From the NCBI RefSeq assembly GCF_031598375.1, contig NZ_CP123872.1, positions 3,034,501 to 3,098,500 of the forward strand: a stretch of 64,000 nt of DNA, written 5' to 3'. The notes under the pieces are model-generated. The model was not told the DNA's origin. It was given only the letters and a program-made list of their open reading frames with translations, and ran no database searches. Of the stretch, positions 35,646 to 43,925 are shown in pieces; position 1 is the first letter of the stretch; the number at the start of each line of letters is the position of its first letter. Source of the DNA: Temperatibacter marinus (GTDB lineage Bacteria > Pseudomonadota > Alphaproteobacteria > Sphingomonadales > Kordiimonadaceae). A program made the translations under genes and the position numbers.

Positions 35646-36866
35646 CTATTTACCCAGAAATTTTTGCAGCCAACCTTTATTCTGCTCGCTGTCCGCTTCT
35701 TCCTCATGAATCAAAGAAAATAATGTTTTAACCGCTTGTGCAAATTTTGACGAAGGTGCTGTTTCCACAAGAACTTTCCCCTTTTGAGTTGCCGCAATCA
35801 TGGCTTTCCTATCTTCTGGGAGAAGGACATCTAAATTGGATTCTATTGAATTCTCAAAATCCCTTTGAGTCACTTCATTGACTGCCCCCACTCTATTCGC
35901 GACAATGTGAACATCTGCGGCTGGGGCAAAAGACTTTATCTGAGACAGTAACCGGATACAATCACGGGCACTTGCAAGGGACAAATCTGTAACAAGAACA
36001 ATGTCAGTGGACGCCGTCAATAAGTCCGTGTGTGTGGCTAAAAAAGTCCGAGGTACATCAACGATGACACAACCGTAATTTTCACCAAGAGTATTCACCA
36101 ATTTTTCTACAGCCTCACTGGTGGGATCTGGGATCATGCCAATCGGCGCTTCAGCTGCCATAATCGCTAAATTAGGATGAGCCTTCACCACAGCACGCTC
36201 AAGAAAAAGACCGTCTACTCGAGCAGGATTTTCTAAAGCATCAGGCAGACCTCTCCCAGGTTCAAGGTCAAAGGTCATGGCACCGATGCCAAAAAAAGGA
36301 TCTAAATCTAAAAGCGATGTGTCAATTTTTTGAGAAGCCGACATCCATGCAAGATTAGCCGCTAATTGACTTGTCCCTAATCCCCCCCGAACTCCGACAC
36401 ACAAAATGTGACGCGAGTGCACTTCACGGACTTCAACATCAGCCTCTTCCACCTGATTCATCATTTCAAGGCTCTGAGAAATTGCCTCAGATATCATGTC
36501 TTTCGAGACTGGCTTTACCAAATATTCTTGGACACCAACTGTCAGCAGATCTCGGTAAAAGCTCACGTCATTTATAGCGCCAAGTGCGACCACAATGGTA
36601 TCCGGTTCACAAACATCTGCTAAAGCCTGCATATCTTCAAGCGGGCTTGTTGTCTCACTTAAGTCTATGAAGAGTATATGGGGGCAAGGCATTGCGCCGA
36701 GAGCTCTTACCGATGAAGCGATACCACCCTTAAAGACAAGATCAGGCGATAAGGATTCTGCCTCTGCACATTCTTCAATGATAAGCTTGGTTTGATCATC
36801 GCAAACATAGGCAGCAAATGCCTCACGTTCGCCTGTTACATCAACAGTGGTTTTTGCCTTTGACAT
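35646..36866 (-). CDS. cpaE: Pilus assembly protein CpaE
   Basis: MinD/ParA-related protein thought to position or regulate the Tad apparatus. It has an N-terminal receiver-like domain (about residues 28-145, with VGVQEYLVKPVSKDMISEAI) and a C-terminal P-loop domain from about 150. The nucleotide loop reads VGVRGGLGTSQLAANLAW, lacking the usual Lys of Walker A. Altered P-loops occur in CpaE proteins, so ATP hydrolysis is doubtful. It lies between cpaD and cpaF. Confidence 0.92.
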   Translation of the reverse strand: MSKAKTTVDVTGEREAFAAYVCDDQTKLIIEECAEAESLSPDLVFKGGIASSVRALGAMPCPHILFIDLSETTSPLEDMQALADVCEPDTIVVALGAINDVSFYRDLLTVGVQEYLVKPVSKDMISEAISQSLEMMNQVEEADVEVREVHSRHILCVGVRGGLGTSQLAANLAWMSASQKIDTSLLDLDPFFGIGAMTFDLEPGRGLPDALENPARVDGLFLERAVVKAHPNLAIMAAEAPIGMIPDPTSEAVEKLVNTLGENYGCVIVDVPRTFLATHTDLLTASTDIVLVTDLSLASARDCIRLLSQIKSFAPAADVHIVANRVGAVNEVTQRDFENSIESNLDVLLPEDRKAMIAATQKGKVLVETAPSSKFAQAVKTLFSLIHEEEADSEQNKGWLQKFLGK

Positions 36867-36877
36867 GTCCGCACTCC

Positions 36878-37513
36878 TTACAGATTCAATCCAGGTACCG
36901 AGCTAGACGAAGCGGAAGACTGGTTGCCTTCTCCTTTGACCGCATCAACAGCGCCCTTTGTATTAGATCTCTTGGATTTTTCGCCGCGCAGGAGGTCTTG
37001 TGGGTTCGCGACCATTAACCCCAGATTTCTTGCCGTTGCACAGCCAAGATTAGGTGTCGCTTGATTGTGAGTTCTTGATGTATGAGAGCTTTCAGCCCAA
37101 TTTCCGCATTCTGGTACTTGCACGATGTGGCGCTCAATATACAATTTGATCCCGCCATATGCTGGCTGTTTTCCAAAAATGCCTGTTCCGGCAACTTTCA
37201 CGCCTTTAGACTTAAGAAAATTCATCAGGTCTTGTTGCCGCTGAGCATCCACATCTTGTCCAATGTCTAGCAAAGCAACATCTGAGTATCGTACTTTTGT
37301 CTCTCTCAGGAATTTTACAAGTTCCTTTTTACTTTTTTCTGAAAGTGTAGATGTTTGATCTTCTTCTGCAAGCACATCATGAGACACTCGGACCATAGAG
37401 ACTGTGCTCCGCTTAACCAAATCTCCTTCACGGGTATAGGGGGAAGTTTCCTGACATGCAGTTGTTCCATAGACTGCGGCAACTATAGCGATCAATTTAA
37501 TGCTCTTTATCAT
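36878..37513 (-). CDS. cpaD: Pilus assembly lipoprotein CpaD
   Basis: Outer-membrane-associated lipoprotein partnering the CpaC secretin. The signal ends in a TTAC lipobox (Cys20). Conserved parts are VRVSHDVLAEEDQTSTLSEK, GVKVAGTGIFGKQPAYGGIK, and CGNWAESSHTSRTHNQATPNLGCATARNLGLM (seen as PNLGCATARNLGLMVANPQD), the CpaD signature with its two Cys. It is 11 bp after cpaC. Confidence 0.93.
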   Translation of the reverse strand: MIKSIKLIAIVAAVYGTTACQETSPYTREGDLVKRSTVSMVRVSHDVLAEEDQTSTLSEKSKKELVKFLRETKVRYSDVALLDIGQDVDAQRQQDLMNFLKSKGVKVAGTGIFGKQPAYGGIKLYIERHIVQVPECGNWAESSHTSRTHNQATPNLGCATARNLGLMVANPQDLLRGEKSKRSNTKGAVDAVKGEGNQSSASSSSVPGLNL

Positions 37514-37524
37514 GTCTATCTCCT

Positions 37525-38976
37525 TTACTTAAGCTGAAAACCAGCGCGTTTTCTTAGGGTTGCGCTCTCTTGTGTATCCCGACGTTTTGCTTTCTTACTC
37601 GGCTTTGTTTTCCAGCGCTTCCCATTCAAGAAGTGGTCTATATCACTGGGAGCAAGATACCCGTCTGTTGGCAGCGCAAGCTTGCGATCACTTACAGGGC
37701 GCACCACATACGGCGTCACAACAATTAATAATTCTGTTTCATTCCTCTCAAATTTCTTAGATTTGAATAGAGCACCCAATATTGGAATATTTCCGAGGCC
37801 TGGAAGATTTGAGGCACTTTGGACTGTTTCATTCTCAAGCAGACCCGCTATTGCAAAGGACTGTCCGCTTCCCAGTTCAACGGTGGTTTTTGCACGGCGA
37901 GTGGTGATTGATGGAATGGAGATTCCATTCACTCTGATCGCCCCTGCGTTTGATAAGTCACTCACTTCTGGTTCAACTTCAAGGTTAATGCGACCACTAT
38001 TCATTACAATTGGTTTAAACTTAAGAGAAACACCAAATCTGCGATATTCAATACCTATGCCGTCTTCGTTAGGAATAGGCACTGGGAATTCACCCCCTGC
38101 TAAGAAATCTGCAGATGCCCCTGTCACAGCTGTCAGGTTTGGTTCTGCAAGGACTGTGAGAAAGCCTTCGTCATCAAGAGCATCGATCACTGTGTTCAAA
38201 TCTAAGTTACCCGTTGTCAGACTGCCCACATAGTTTGATGCCCCTTCAGCAGAGCGCAGAAAATTCCTAAGGGGCAACCCTGTTATGGGATCAGCAAGAG
38301 TGGCAAAAGCATCACTGCCTGTGGCAACCCCTATCAGTCCATTAGCACCAGAAATAAATGACTGCCACCGAACACCCAACTGTTTGAGTGTTGACCGAGA
38401 TACTTCAGCAATTCTAACCCGTAAATTAACCTGTGTTGGTTGTTGAATATTGAGCTTATTCAACACACTTGTCACCCCAGCCATGCCTTTAACGATAGTT
38501 TCAATAGACGCGGCTTCCTCTGGACTATCTACTTCTCCTTGAAGCAAAATCATCCCACCAACGGTTGTTATTTCCACATCTGCATGAGGTACCAGCGAGG
38601 CGATAGCATGGCGTACCTTGCCTAAATTACGATTAACTTGGACTTCTGCGCTATAAATGGTTTGGTCATCTTTATCCAAAGCGAAGAAACTGGTTTCGCC
38701 GTCAGCCTTCCCGAGAAGATAGATGATACGAGCTGATTTAACCTGCACATCTGCAACTTCAGGATTTGCGACAAATACTGAGTCTGCTGGACGGCTGAGG
38801 CGAATGAGTTGACCTTTTCCCATTTCAATAGAAATGGTTTTTCCTGTTGTCTGTACAACATTGGCACCAGAAGGGCTGACTGTCGTGTCACCGATATCCT
38901 TGTCGGCAGCATTCAGAGAGACTGATGCAGTTCCAAGCATCATTGAAAGGAGAACATTTCGATAAACACACCGCAT
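37525..38976 (-). CDS. cpaC: Tad pilus secretin CpaC/RcpA
   Basis: Outer-membrane secretin ring of the Flp pilus. A signal peptide precedes an N-terminal pilus/BON-like region (GKGQLIRLSRPADSVFVANP). The secretin core then shows VNLRVRIAEVSRSTLKQLGV, FLTVLAEPNLTAVTGASADF and TELLIVVTPYVVRPV. The ATG at 38976 follows GGAGG by 8 nt; an in-frame ATG at 38991 is inside cpaB. The tail after the core is basic. Confidence 0.95.
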   Translation of the reverse strand: MRCVYRNVLLSMMLGTASVSLNAADKDIGDTTVSPSGANVVQTTGKTISIEMGKGQLIRLSRPADSVFVANPEVADVQVKSARIIYLLGKADGETSFFALDKDDQTIYSAEVQVNRNLGKVRHAIASLVPHADVEITTVGGMILLQGEVDSPEEAASIETIVKGMAGVTSVLNKLNIQQPTQVNLRVRIAEVSRSTLKQLGVRWQSFISGANGLIGVATGSDAFATLADPITGLPLRNFLRSAEGASNYVGSLTTGNLDLNTVIDALDDEGFLTVLAEPNLTAVTGASADFLAGGEFPVPIPNEDGIGIEYRRFGVSLKFKPIVMNSGRINLEVEPEVSDLSNAGAIRVNGISIPSITTRRAKTTVELGSGQSFAIAGLLENETVQSASNLPGLGNIPILGALFKSKKFERNETELLIVVTPYVVRPVSDRKLALPTDGYLAPSDIDHFLNGKRWKTKPSKKAKRRDTQESATLRKRAGFQLK

Positions 38977-38977
38977 C

Positions 38978-39829
38978 TTACTTACCTCCATTCAGGTCTT
39001 TGACATCAGTTTTACTGCCACGTGTAACAGAGACAGCGTTGGTTTTTTTCTTTTCATCCGGTTTTTGCAAAACGCGGGAGACGTCATGTCCCCAAGAACC
39101 AGACAAAGTTTCTCCTACTGGGGTTAAGGAAGGGGTACCTGACACGTCTTCTAGGGATCTAAGCGAGAGAGAGAGTGTACCAAGACGCGCTGCAAGCGTT
39201 AGCTTTTCTGCCATTTTTGGCGATACTTCTAGGGTTGCTGTTTTTGCAGCCTTCACCTTTGTTCCAGCCCCAAGTCCCCGTTCATCAATGCCGAGTAAGC
39301 GCACATTTTGCATGACGGTTTCACTAATTGAAAACCTTTTTCTCTCTTCATTCTCAATCACGTGTGTTAGAATAACGTCTACTCTATCGCCAGCAAAAGC
39401 AAACCCTGCAACGCCTGTTTGAGCATTGACCATCACAGACATAGCCCTCATTCCAGGAGTAAGAATAGCAGCAGTTGTGCTACGATCGGTGCTATCAATC
39501 AAACTCGCTTTAGAAACTGGTGCACCTTTTACAATGGCGTGTCGAACAACCTTGCCGACTACTGTCTTAGACTTAAAACCCTGCTCGGTTATATGATCAG
39601 GGCGAACAGCTTTGTCAGGCCAACTCACCCAAATAAAATCTTTTAATTTAGTGACAGCGCCGATATTAAGAGTTTGCTTTGCTACAAGAATTCGAGGAAG
39701 TTGAACCTCAGCGACCTTTTGTTGAGCTTTTTGCTCTACGCCTTTAAAGAAGCTTTGACTCATATAAATAACAAAGATGATAGTCATCAATGCTAATATC
39801 AATAGTAAGACAGCGCGCTTATTCATCAT
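38978..39829 (-). CDS. cpaB: Flp pilus assembly protein CpaB
   Basis: Periplasmic Tad protein with a SAF domain. It has an N-terminal membrane helix (AVLLLILALMTIIFVIYM), then the SAF module with KDFIWVSWPDKAVRPDHIT and GKVVRHAIVKGAPVSKASLI, and AMSVMVNAQTGVAGFAFAGDRVDV, which is characteristic (seen as TGVAGFAFAGDRVDVILTHV). AGGAGG is immediately upstream. The stop codon abuts the cpaC start. Confidence 0.94.
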   Translation of the reverse strand: MMNKRAVLLLILALMTIIFVIYMSQSFFKGVEQKAQQKVAEVQLPRILVAKQTLNIGAVTKLKDFIWVSWPDKAVRPDHITEQGFKSKTVVGKVVRHAIVKGAPVSKASLIDSTDRSTTAAILTPGMRAMSVMVNAQTGVAGFAFAGDRVDVILTHVIENEERKRFSISETVMQNVRLLGIDERGLGAGTKVKAAKTATLEVSPKMAEKLTLAARLGTLSLSLRSLEDVSGTPSLTPVGETLSGSWGHDVSRVLQKPDEKKKTNAVSVTRGSKTDVKDLNGGK

Positions 39830-39870
39830 CGCCTCCTTGGGTTAGAACATGAAGATAAAAAGTGAGGCCA

Positions 39871-40383
39871 TTAGGCATAGCTACCTCCCGTCACGATATT
39901 CAAAATGAGACGAATAATGATCATGATCCCTCCAACAGCGATAGCGACTGCATAAGGGACTTTATTCATCATTAGATTGGTGGATTGCTGGCCAACAAGA
40001 CGGGTAAAGGTCATCATCATTAAAGCCAATAAGCCGCCAGCGATCGCTGTAAAGATTAGAAATAAGGGAACAAGGTGGCCTCCTGCAAGCATGGCGACAG
40101 AAGGAATAAGTTTCGCATCTCCGCCCCCCATTAAACCCAATCCAAAGCCAGCAAAACAAATAATTAATAAAATCAAGCCCGTGGTTACATGGCTGAACAA
40201 ATCAGAAGCACTTAATAAATTTGATAGATAAGAAATGACTAAAATTATAACTGACAGCCCTAAAAAAAAGACATTGAACTGATTACTAATCACACGGCTT
40301 TTGACATCTTGATGCGCTGCAAATAAGAGTGCAGTCGCTGCGATGGTCAGTAACATAATGACAAGGACAATTTCAAAAGGCAT
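39871..40383 (-). CDS. cpaA: Prepilin peptidase CpaA/TadV
   Basis: A24A aspartic membrane protease that cleaves Flp prepilin and the TadE/F pseudopilins. Catalytic Asp residues are Asp26 in AAHQDVKSRVISN and Asp89 in MGGGDAKLIPSVAML. About five hydrophobic helices; 170 residues is normal for the short Tad type without the methyltransferase domain. It lies 87 bp after the pilin gene. Confidence 0.93.
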   Translation of the reverse strand: MPFEIVLVIMLLTIAATALLFAAHQDVKSRVISNQFNVFFLGLSVIILVISYLSNLLSASDLFSHVTTGLILLIICFAGFGLGLMGGGDAKLIPSVAMLAGGHLVPLFLIFTAIAGGLLALMMMTFTRLVGQQSTNLMMNKVPYAVAIAVGGIMIIIRLILNIVTGGSYA

Positions 40384-40401
40384 AGGACTATTCTCACAAT
40401 A

Positions 40402-40434
40402 AAGGCCGCCGATAAAAAGCTCACCGGCAGCCTT
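40402..40434 (-). terminator. Stem-loop between pilin and cpaA
   Basis: AAGGC-C-GCCG pairs with CGGC-A-GCCTT (one mismatch) around a 13-nt loop. The U-run is poor. It may be a partial terminator or mRNA stabiliser that keeps pilin expression above the downstream genes. Confidence 0.5.
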
Positions 40435-40470
40435 TTCAGTTAATCATTTCGCAGTTATTAATCCTGCGGC

Positions 40471-40656
40471 TTACGAACCATCCGTCGGTGTAGCTTCTAG
40501 GGTTGTTTCAACACCACCAAAGAAAGTACTGAGTGCATCACCCATATTTGTCAGGGCAGTAATAAGAGCAATGGCGATTAGAGCGGCAATTAGGCCATAT
40601 TCAATTGCAGTTGCGCCTTCTTCACTTTTACGAAATTTTCTTAGTAACTTAATCAT
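40471..40656 (-). CDS. flp: Flp-family type IVb pilin
   Basis: Major pilin subunit of the Tad pilus. A basic leader of 14 residues ends in Gly14, followed by the Flp motif ATAIEY (Glu19-Tyr20) and a hydrophobic helix (GLIAALIAIALITALTNMG). The mature protein is about 47 residues, ending in a short Thr/Ser tail. First gene of the minus-strand operon. Confidence 0.95.
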   Translation of the reverse strand: MIKLLRKFRKSEEGATAIEYGLIAALIAIALITALTNMGDALSTFFGGVETTLEATPTDGS

Positions 40657-41323
40657 TTGTCTTCTCCAGCTTGGTTTGAGCTTTCACTCTGTTTAAAGCC
40701 ACGTTGGCCTCAGATACGAACCGTTGGGTTCAGGTTATATACTCGAACCTTATCGGTTCACTCATGAGCCCTTTGCAGCTTTATAAAAGCATTGCTGCGG
40801 CGTGCTCGATGACTGAAACCTGACTGAAATCTTTGACGCTTTCAACAAAAATAAACCGACAAATTATTGAAATTAAAGGGTTATTTTAAATAAAACTTTA
40901 ACTAAAATATCATGAAATTTTCATCGACCTCTTTTCATTGGATTTTTCCCTGTGTCTAAAATTTTAAGAAAATATGGAGCCCCTAACTTACCCCACAAAA
41001 AAAATTCTTCTTATTGCCCTTGGAGAGGCAAAATGAGTGAATGTCAGGATGAATGCATCAAAAGAATCGCTAAATTTTCATAGAATCAACTAAATTTTTC
41101 ATATGATTTTTCAAAATTTTCCGAATCAAACCCCCTTTGACTCTCTAAAATACCCGAAATTTCATTCTATTTTTGATATTGAAGCGGCATAATTTCGAAT
41201 CAACCTGTAATATTCTCAATTATTAATTCCTAAAATTTTACCAAAAATGAAGCCATCCATTGCGCCTCTCTTTATAATAGGCATAGGGTCTAGCCCAGAT
41301 TGAAACTGATTCAGGAGCACCAG
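40657..41323. other. Non-coding divergent region between the Tad half-operons
   Basis: 667 bp, AT-rich, separating the pilin and the TadG-like gene. It holds the paired GAACC/GGTTC palindromes near the pilin. AAATTTTTCAT-like direct repeats occur near 41070-41105. I found no coding frame, RNA gene or confident promoter; both operons presumably start here. Confidence 0.6.
40718..40759. promoter_or_regulatory. Two GAACC/GGTTC palindromes upstream of the pilin
   Basis: GAACC-N4-GGTTC (40718-40731) and GAACC-N5-GGTTC (40745-40759) lie 62-103 bp upstream of the pilin start, 27 bp apart. They could be paired operator sites or leader hairpins. No known regulator consensus is matched. Confidence 0.4.
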
Positions 41324-42760
41324 ATGCCATTCAAATGCCCTAAATTGCTAGATTTTATAAAGAATGAAGAAGGCGGCCTTAGCCCTCTTATCGCAGGCTC
41401 TATGGTTATGCTTATCGGCGTGTCGGGTATAGTTGTAGACAGTGCTCGCATGTTTTACGCGAAAAATATCATGCAAAAATCATTGGATGCGGCAGGCTTG
41501 GCCGCAGGGCATTCCATGCATAGCGAAAATATGGAACCGAGTGCTCAAGAGTTTTTCAATTCCAATTTCAATGAAAACCTTACCTACGCCTCTAGCGCTC
41601 AGATTTCCGTAACCATTTCAGATGATAACAAGCTGATCAATTTAACTGCCACGGCCTCAATCGATGCGACATTCATGAAGCTATTTGGTTTTAATACTCT
41701 TGATATAAGTGCCGCAACGGAAATTACACGAGATACAAGAGGGATGGAACTTGTTCTCGTCATGGATAATACTGGCTCTATGCGCTCCAGTAGCAAAATG
41801 ACTGCCATGAAGGATGCGGCCGAAGATCTGATTGAGATTGTATACGGAGATAATGACACAAATTCTAATTTATGGGCAGGTCTAATTCCTTATAGTTCGA
41901 TGGTGAATGTAGGACAAAGCCATGTGAACTGGCTCAATCTTACTCACCAAGACGATGTCAATCTCCATGATAAATTCGGCCCTACAGAATGGAAAGGCTG
42001 TGTCATGGCTCGGTCAGATGATGAAGATCAAACCGATACAAACCCTACCACTGAGCCATTTGATTATTTCTTTTGGGATGATGACGTTGACAATAATTGG
42101 ATTAAAGATGATGGCAGCTTTCAGCTCAGTGAAGCTAATAGTGCTCAGAATAATGGACGAGGCCCCAATCTGGGCTGCGGTCCAGCAATCACACCGCTTG
42201 TAGCTTCCAAAACAACTCTAATTGAGGCCATCGATGAAATGGAACCCTGGCACAGAGGAGGCACAACAAGCAATTTGGGCCTAGTATGGGGATGGCGCGC
42301 TTTATCACCGAACTGGGCAGGCTTATGGGGCGGCGATAGCCCCGCCTTTTTACCCTTGCCTTATGATACGCCTTTTATGGATAAAGTTGTTGTTCTTCTC
42401 ACTGATGGCAATAATCAATTCTATGACTGGAAAAGCCATAGTCCAGATGGAGGTGTGGGCCCTTTTGGATCAGATAAAACAGGGTATGGCCGTCTACATG
42501 ATCTGGGGGTAACTTCCTTGTCAGATGGTCAAGACCTGTTAGATGATGGCCTTGCAGCAACCTGTGAGATAATGAAAAATGAAGGTATCATTATCTATAC
42601 GATTACTTTCGGAAACTCGCCCAATAGCCAGACGCAAGACCTCTATAGAAATTGCGCTTCAAACAGCAGTTTTTATTTTCATGCCCCTGGCAATGGAGAT
42701 TTAGCTACCGTTTTTGAGAGCATTGGAAAACAATTGTCCAATCTCAGACTATCAAATTAG
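41324..42760 (+). CDS. TadG-like protein with von Willebrand A domain
   Basis: Pilus-associated protein of the TadG type. The N-terminus (NEEGGLSPLIAGSMVMLIGVSG) has the TadE/G-like helix. ARMFYAKNIMQKSLDAAGLA is the usual following segment. A vWA domain begins about residue 140, with the metal site DNTGSM (Asp148) and a later LLTDGNNQFYDWK; it is interrupted by an Asp/Asn-rich insertion. It ends QLSNLRLSN, a common TadG ending. AGGAG is 6 nt before the ATG at 41324. Confidence 0.88.
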   Translation: MPFKCPKLLDFIKNEEGGLSPLIAGSMVMLIGVSGIVVDSARMFYAKNIMQKSLDAAGLAAGHSMHSENMEPSAQEFFNSNFNENLTYASSAQISVTISDDNKLINLTATASIDATFMKLFGFNTLDISAATEITRDTRGMELVLVMDNTGSMRSSSKMTAMKDAAEDLIEIVYGDNDTNSNLWAGLIPYSSMVNVGQSHVNWLNLTHQDDVNLHDKFGPTEWKGCVMARSDDEDQTDTNPTTEPFDYFFWDDDVDNNWIKDDGSFQLSEANSAQNNGRGPNLGCGPAITPLVASKTTLIEAIDEMEPWHRGGTTSNLGLVWGWRALSPNWAGLWGGDSPAFLPLPYDTPFMDKVVVLLTDGNNQFYDWKSHSPDGGVGPFGSDKTGYGRLHDLGVTSLSDGQDLLDDGLAATCEIMKNEGIIIYTITFGNSPNSQTQDLYRNCASNSSFYFHAPGNGDLATVFESIGKQLSNLRLSN

Positions 42761-42768
42761 GAGGCATT

Positions 42769-43326
42769 ATGTTTCATCTCTTTCGTCACTATAGAAAAAA
42801 CAGAGAAGGCGGCATGACCGTTGAATTGGCGATTATCTTACCAACCTTTCTAATGATGGTTGTCGGGATTATGGAAACTGGAATGCTCTTCTTCACCAGC
42901 AGTTCTCTCGAGAATGCTGTACTTCATACTTCTCGTTTTGGTATTCTTGGCAATGACGGCGATGATGGCACTACGCGAGAAGATCAAATCTTAAGTATCA
43001 TTGAAGAACAAACATTTGGCCGTGTAAATATGGGCGACTTAAAACTTGATACATTGGTTTATAACAATTTTTCAGACATCAATACAGAAGAACCCTATGA
43101 CGATGCCAATGACGATGGAGAATATACAGATGGAGAAAGCTATTCTGATGTGAATGGCAATGGTCAGTGGGACGCCGATATGGGAATCCAAGGTTTGGGG
43201 GGCGCTGGGGACATTGTACTCTATAAAATAACCTATACCTATAAAAGTCTAACGGGCTTTATGGATCCAATTTTTGAGAATATCGATATGACAGCTACAG
43301 TGGCGGTGCGAAATGAGCCTTTCTAA
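42769..43326 (+). CDS. TadE-like pseudopilin with EF-hand-like loops
   Basis: Minor pseudopilin. It has the TadE start (REGGMTVELAIILPTFLMM) cut by the prepilin peptidase before the helix. The distal part holds two acidic loops, DANDDGEYTDGE (112-123) and DVNGNGQWDADM (127-138). Both match EF-hand/dockerin-like calcium loop spacing (D at 1, N at 3, D/N at 5, G at 6). GLGGAGDIVLYKITYTY follows. It is 8 bp after the TadG-like gene and overlaps the next gene by 14 bp. Confidence 0.85.
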   Translation: MFHLFRHYRKNREGGMTVELAIILPTFLMMVVGIMETGMLFFTSSSLENAVLHTSRFGILGNDGDDGTTREDQILSIIEEQTFGRVNMGDLKLDTLVYNNFSDINTEEPYDDANDDGEYTDGESYSDVNGNGQWDADMGIQGLGGAGDIVLYKITYTYKSLTGFMDPIFENIDMTATVAVRNEPF

Positions 43327-43891
43327 GCCCCTCTTTGCCTCCTTCAGAACACTCTTAAAACGGTTCTATATAAATAGCAAAGCTTCGGTCACAGTCGAAC
43401 TCGCTGTGTCCTTGCCTTTCTTTTTCTTGATTGCGATCAGCATTGTTGAAACTGGCAATTACCTTCAAATGCACCTTAAATTATATCACACTTCTGTAAC
43501 CATCGCGGATTTGGTAACCCGAGATGAAGAAATAACAGAAAGTGATATAACTGATATCTTGAATGCAGCGGGGCATGTACTTGCCCCTTATCCTATTGGA
43601 GATAAAAGCAAGATTTATATCTCTGCTGTCTATAAGGACCCAGACGATGATGCAAAAGTATTATGGCAACGAAGCGGTGCTGGCACCATAGCCATAACAA
43701 GCAAATTTGGGAGTGAAGGAGATGTGGTCACCTCCATAAATGGTATTTCAATGCTGGATAATGAAAGTGTCATCATCTCTGAAGTCTATTATGACTATGA
43801 ACCTTTAATTGTCCCCAAAATCGCATCCCATAGAATTTATAAGTCCACATATTATCGGCCGCGTATCGGCGCCTTGACTTCCGTCGATTAA
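43313..43891 (+). CDS. TadE/TadF-like pseudopilin
   Basis: Third plus-strand Tad gene. A basic leader is followed by SKASVTVELAVSLPFFFLIA, the TadE/F processing site and helix, then IVETGNYLQMHLKLYHTSVT and LVTRDEEITESDI, typical of TadF-like pseudopilins. 192 residues. The start overlaps the previous gene, indicating coupling. Probably processed by CpaA. Confidence 0.85.
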   Translation: MSLSKPLFASFRTLLKRFYINSKASVTVELAVSLPFFFLIAISIVETGNYLQMHLKLYHTSVTIADLVTRDEEITESDITDILNAAGHVLAPYPIGDKSKIYISAVYKDPDDDAKVLWQRSGAGTIAITSKFGSEGDVVTSINGISMLDNESVIISEVYYDYEPLIVPKIASHRIYKSTYYRPRIGALTSVD

Positions 43892-43925
43892 TAGTATTTG
43901 CTGGCAAAAAATAACGAGGACGTGC

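Noticed and set aside
35646-36866. CpaE lacking the Walker A lysine as a novelty
   Set aside because: Altered P-loops are a known feature of CpaE proteins, so this is not unusual.
37682-38233. A 183-codon open frame on the plus strand
   Set aside because: It lies entirely antisense to the cpaC secretin gene, has no ribosome binding site or recognisable domain, and is explained by the codon pattern of the real gene.
38925-39422. A 165-codon open frame on the plus strand
   Set aside because: Antisense to cpaB and the start of cpaC, both clear Tad genes; composition is typical of a shadow frame.
40745-40759. tRNA T-arm-like GGTTC sequence
   Set aside because: There is no acceptor stem or anticodon arm around it; it is part of a simple pair of palindromes.
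40657-41323. CtrA boxes or an RNA gene in the Tad intergenic region
   Set aside because: TTAA pairs occur with 8- or 9-bp spacing only, in very AT-rich DNA, and no stable multi-stem structure with a terminator was found.
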